Assembly (NCBI RefSeq): GCF_014191875.1
Contig: NZ_JACHXD010000011.1
Coordinates: 171,830 to 235,829 of the forward strand
Direction: 5' to 3'
DNA from: Pseudoduganella violacea
Lineage (GTDB): Bacteria > Pseudomonadota > Gammaproteobacteria > Burkholderiales > Burkholderiaceae_D
Length of the DNA stretch: 64,000 nucleotides
Under the pieces are notes generated by a model. That model was not told the DNA's origin, did no database searches, and worked only from the letters and a program-made list of their open reading frames with translations. Numbering within the stretch: the first letter of the stretch is position 1; every line of letters starts with the position of its first letter. Below are positions 61,286 through 64,000 of this stretch, piece after piece. The translations under genes were made by a program, and so were the position numbers.

Positions 61286-61669
61286 TTAAATTGGTGGCGG
61301 ATCATTAATCACTTCTGGATCAACGTCAAATTCTACTTGATCTTTATCTGTAAAGAAAAGTTTAATAGAGAATGTTTCTTTCGTAGTATTGGCATTGCTA
61401 AAGGTAACAATTTTTCCGCTTTGACTAATACTCGGGTCGCTTAATTGATCATTATCCACTGGTTTAACAGTCATTTTTTTAAAGATAACATGTGGCGGCG
61501 TTGGCTCGATCAATTGATAATTAATTACAGTGTCGTATTCGCGAATAGTGATTGCGGGTGGTTCAAATTTTGTTTTATATGTTGGTTTTTGCGCTGGGAT
61601 GATCGGGTTAGGTGTTGCTATAACTAAGACGTTAATAAATGACGTTGGTGTGACAGAATCAGTCGTCAT
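61286..61669 (-). CDS. Small protein downstream of the nSTAND gene (possibly DP-EP type)
   Basis: 127 residues, AT-rich. Beta-strand-rich with Pro-rich linkers, and a C-terminal motif DVDPEVINDPPP that recalls small bacterial proteins called the DP-EP family (from memory). Overlaps the nSTAND gene by 4 bases (ATGA), so the two act together. No catalytic motif seen. Possible roles are an accessory or sensor of a conflict system. Confidence 0.55.
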   Translation of the reverse strand: MTTDSVTPTSFINVLVIATPNPIIPAQKPTYKTKFEPPAITIREYDTVINYQLIEPTPPHVIFKKMTVKPVDNDQLSDPSISQSGKIVTFSNANTTKETFSIKLFFTDKDQVEFDVDPEVINDPPPI

Positions 61670-63924
61670 AATTTTCCTTTCGCTGGTTGATGGAGGTGAA
61701 AATACTGCCGATGGCGCTGTTCATTGTAGCGCATAGATTCTAGTTTGCCTATTTGCTTTTGCACTTTCTCACTCTCGCCGGTACAAAGATATGACCGAAC
61801 ACTCGGTGCAAGAATCCGATAGTCAGAGGAATTTTCTGCTATTCTAAAAAGCATTTTTTGAACTGATAGACAACTTGCTTTTGATTTCTGAAATTCTCCT
61901 TCGGAATGTTCTATTTCTGATCTTAGAAGTATGGCATTTGCCATTAATGCAAGGATTTGCTGATCTGTTTCATTTTTTTTGTACTGTTTATTAAGAATTT
62001 TCAAACTCTCATCCAAATAGAATGTGGATTGAGCGATATTTCCTATTTTATGGTTTGTTAGAGCTAAATTTTGTTTTGCTCTTGCATATAACTGCGCTAA
62101 ATTTGCTCGATTGGGATCAGTTTGGAGCAGATCGTTTAATTTTTCATGAACTACTTCTTGTTGCTGTTTAATAATATTTAATTTTTTTTTGTTATAAGTG
62201 GCGTCAAGTAGCTTTAGTTGCAAATTATAAAGATTGATTTCCCAAGATTTGTTGCTTGGATCTTGTTTTGTAATTATAAGCAAAAAATACTCGGCTTTCG
62301 AATATGCCTCTTGCGCATTTTGCTCTTCACCTTGAGTGATATGCAAATCGCCTATATAAGTTAAGGTATTTGCTAATCTAGCCATCCATAATGCATCACG
62401 CGGTGCTGTCGAATGTATTTTTCTGAGTAGCGATTCTTCTTCCTTATGTAATATCATCGCTTTCTCAAGAAGACCAAGTTTTGCATGCGTCTCTGCGAGC
62501 CAGGATAAGCTATTGGCAAGCCCTGCGACTAAGTCCTTATTGTCTGGCATTTTTGAAACGGCTTTATATTTTAGTTCAATAGATTTGGAAAATGAGCTTT
62601 GCGCATTAGTCAAATTTCCTTTTTTTAATGAAAGAGTGCCTAAGTTGTTATGCGCGTATGATTCTTCTATCCAGATATCAATGTTTTCTGGATTTGCGCG
62701 GCTTGCTCGTTCAATGTAGTTTTTGTAATCTAAAAAATATTTTTCCGCATCAATTAATTCCCCTCTATTTAGATATATTTGACCAAGCCAAAATGCGTTG
62801 GTTCCTAAATTTTTCAATAATGCTGAGTTTTGAGAATTTGGCGAATCTTGGTGTTGCCATATTGACCTGGCAGCGATTAATGCTTCTCTGGCTTTTTGAG
62901 GATTAGACCTGGAAATATTTACTTCAGCAATTGTTTGAAGCGCTTTCGCCCTTTTGTCCAAAACGGTAGGGTTTTCCTCGGCATCTGTGACATTTGCTAA
63001 ATAACGTAGCGCTCGCTCGCTGACATCATCCAGGAGGTCAAGGCGCCCGATCGGGCGTAATTTTTCAACAAATTCGCCCAACATATAGCTCATCAATCCT
63101 TCAGCTTCAACTCGATGCTCTTCTGCCTTTTTTTGTGCGGAGCGCGCAGTTAAACCGAGCAATCCAGCTGCAATAGCAAGTCCCGCAACCAGGATGGTAA
63201 CTAGAAGTTGCAGACGCTTTCCTGTTCTTGCTCGTTGCATTGATACGGTAATATACTCAAATTCATGATCTGAGAGGCTAAATCCTTTTAAATCAAGTAG
63301 CCCATACGCTTGGCTGATTTGTGTTCCGGTAGGAATTAGTAGATCGCGTGGACGCTCAGCCTTCACCCATCTATCTGCTTGACTTGATATTCGGCTACGT
63401 AGTTGCAAAGCATTGCGATGATGCTCAATCCATTCAACTACTCGCGGCCAACGCCGAAGAAGTGCCTCATGCGCAACGCTAAAACTTGGGATATCACCTG
63501 TTAGCTCGCTGACAAATAATCTGGCCTCTACCATCGCACGAACAAGATCTCGTTCCTCATCATTGCGCAACATCGACCAAGCAACACTACGTGCTGTTAC
63601 GGCACTTTGCTCGTCTCCTACATTAACTAATAAGGATAATATTTTCGGCAGAGCTGCCGCCTGCTCGGATCTTAAGCCAGTGATGATTTGCTCAGCGCGG
63701 ATACCGATAGCACCTTCAATGCCGCCAAGCTGCCGAAATATATCAAAACGCAGCATTCCATTTTCACTGCGTTGACGATATAGCTCATTGAGGCAATATT
63801 GCAGCAGAGGCAAGGTGTCTGGACTACTTCGTGCTGCATCACAGAGTACGTCATCCAGATTCGCGCCGCTAGAGATATCCGTTTCGTAAGTGAGGCGGGC
63901 AGCTTTAGGGAAGCGCTGATCAAT
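61666..63924 (-). pseudogene. nSTAND-type NTPase with TM and TPR region, 5' part cut off
   Basis: 752 codons remain. From the truncated N-side: C-terminal part of a STAND NTPase/winged-helix module (PDTLPLLQYCLNELYRQR, GGIEGAIGIRAEQI, SVAHEALLRRWPRV), a membrane helix (LLVTILVAGLAIAAGLLGL), then TPR-like helices to the end. The NTP-binding half (P-loop and Walker B) is missing. The frame ends in a TGA at 63925, in a place where homologues continue. The codon use and composition (AT-rich) differ sharply from the flanks. nSTAND proteins are typical of conflict and defence systems. Confidence 0.8.
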
Positions 63925-64000
63925 TCACCCTTTTAGCGAGATTGGTGCGCAAAAAAGGTGGAACTATGAGCCGATCAAGCATATTTCCGTTCGATTTGAC
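63908..64000 (+). mobile_element. Possible end of an inserted mobile element
   Basis: The nSTAND coding sequence stops matching its family at about 63906-63910, then a sequence starting GGGAAGCGCTGATCAATTC begins, and an open frame with a good ribosome site follows (next entry). This is the pattern of an insertion sequence, but its other end lies outside the window, so the family and target repeat cannot be checked. Confidence 0.45.
63966..64000 (+). CDS. Start of an open frame running out of the window (possible transposase)
   Basis: ATG with AAGGTGG 4-10 bases upstream; only M-S-R-S-S-I-F-P-F-D-L is visible. The context suggests the first codons of a transposase. Too short to identify. Confidence 0.4.
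   Translation, partial: MSRSSIFPFDL

Overview
The window is a 64 kb piece of a GC-rich betaproteobacterial chromosome. The tRNA-Val/thrS-infC-rpmI-rplT-pheS-pheT-ihfA-merR order, the genes scoAB, bdhA and etf-QO, a type IV pilus minor-pilin operon and a flagellin glycosylation island all fit Burkholderiales, most likely Oxalobacteraceae of the Massilia/Duganella/Janthinobacterium type. This taxonomic call rests on gene content and protein sequence by eye, not on a search. Coding density is high and no gap without a gene exceeds about 300 bases.

Layout. 1-5.1 kb: the end of a flagellar locus (flhB partial, flhA, a FliK-like protein, a short lateral-type flagellin). 5.2-14.4 kb: a minus-strand glycan island reading WbqC, two tandem beta-propeller glycosidase-like proteins, GNAT, methyltransferase, a TPR/O-GlcNAc-transferase-like protein, a DegT aminotransferase and a two-domain methyltransferase; its position next to flagellin suggests flagellin glycosylation. 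14.6-24.6 kb: central metabolism (ETF-ubiquinone oxidoreductase, SDR, PAS-LuxR regulator, scoAB, dctA, gamma carbonic anhydrase, bdhA, alpha/beta hydrolase, RidA) with a vapBC toxin-antitoxin module. 24.6-29.1 kb: relA, a Cys-rich DUF1963-like protein and a CDF metal exporter.

29.2-37.5 kb: two identical tRNA-Val(GAC) genes, then the thrS-to-merR translation operon. In front of thrS lie a previously unannotated threonine-rich leader peptide and a terminator, which look like an attenuator. infC starts with AUA. 37.6-45.7 kb: signal transduction (NarL-type regulator and CHASE3 kinase, Crp/Fnr regulator, chemoreceptor, GNAT, OmpR-type regulator and 2CSK kinase). 45.8-53.7 kb: pilE-fimT-pilV-pilW-pilX-pilY1. 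53.8-60.7 kb: prfC, a 108-bp giant inverted repeat, and a TonB receptor/YfiR/GGDEF-EAL operon, then a cupin protein.

61.2-64 kb: a markedly AT-rich, probably acquired segment with a small protein and an nSTAND-TM-TPR protein in one overlapping operon, a candidate conflict or defence cassette. The nSTAND frame is cut off near 63.91 kb at what looks like the end of an inserted mobile element that runs out of the window.
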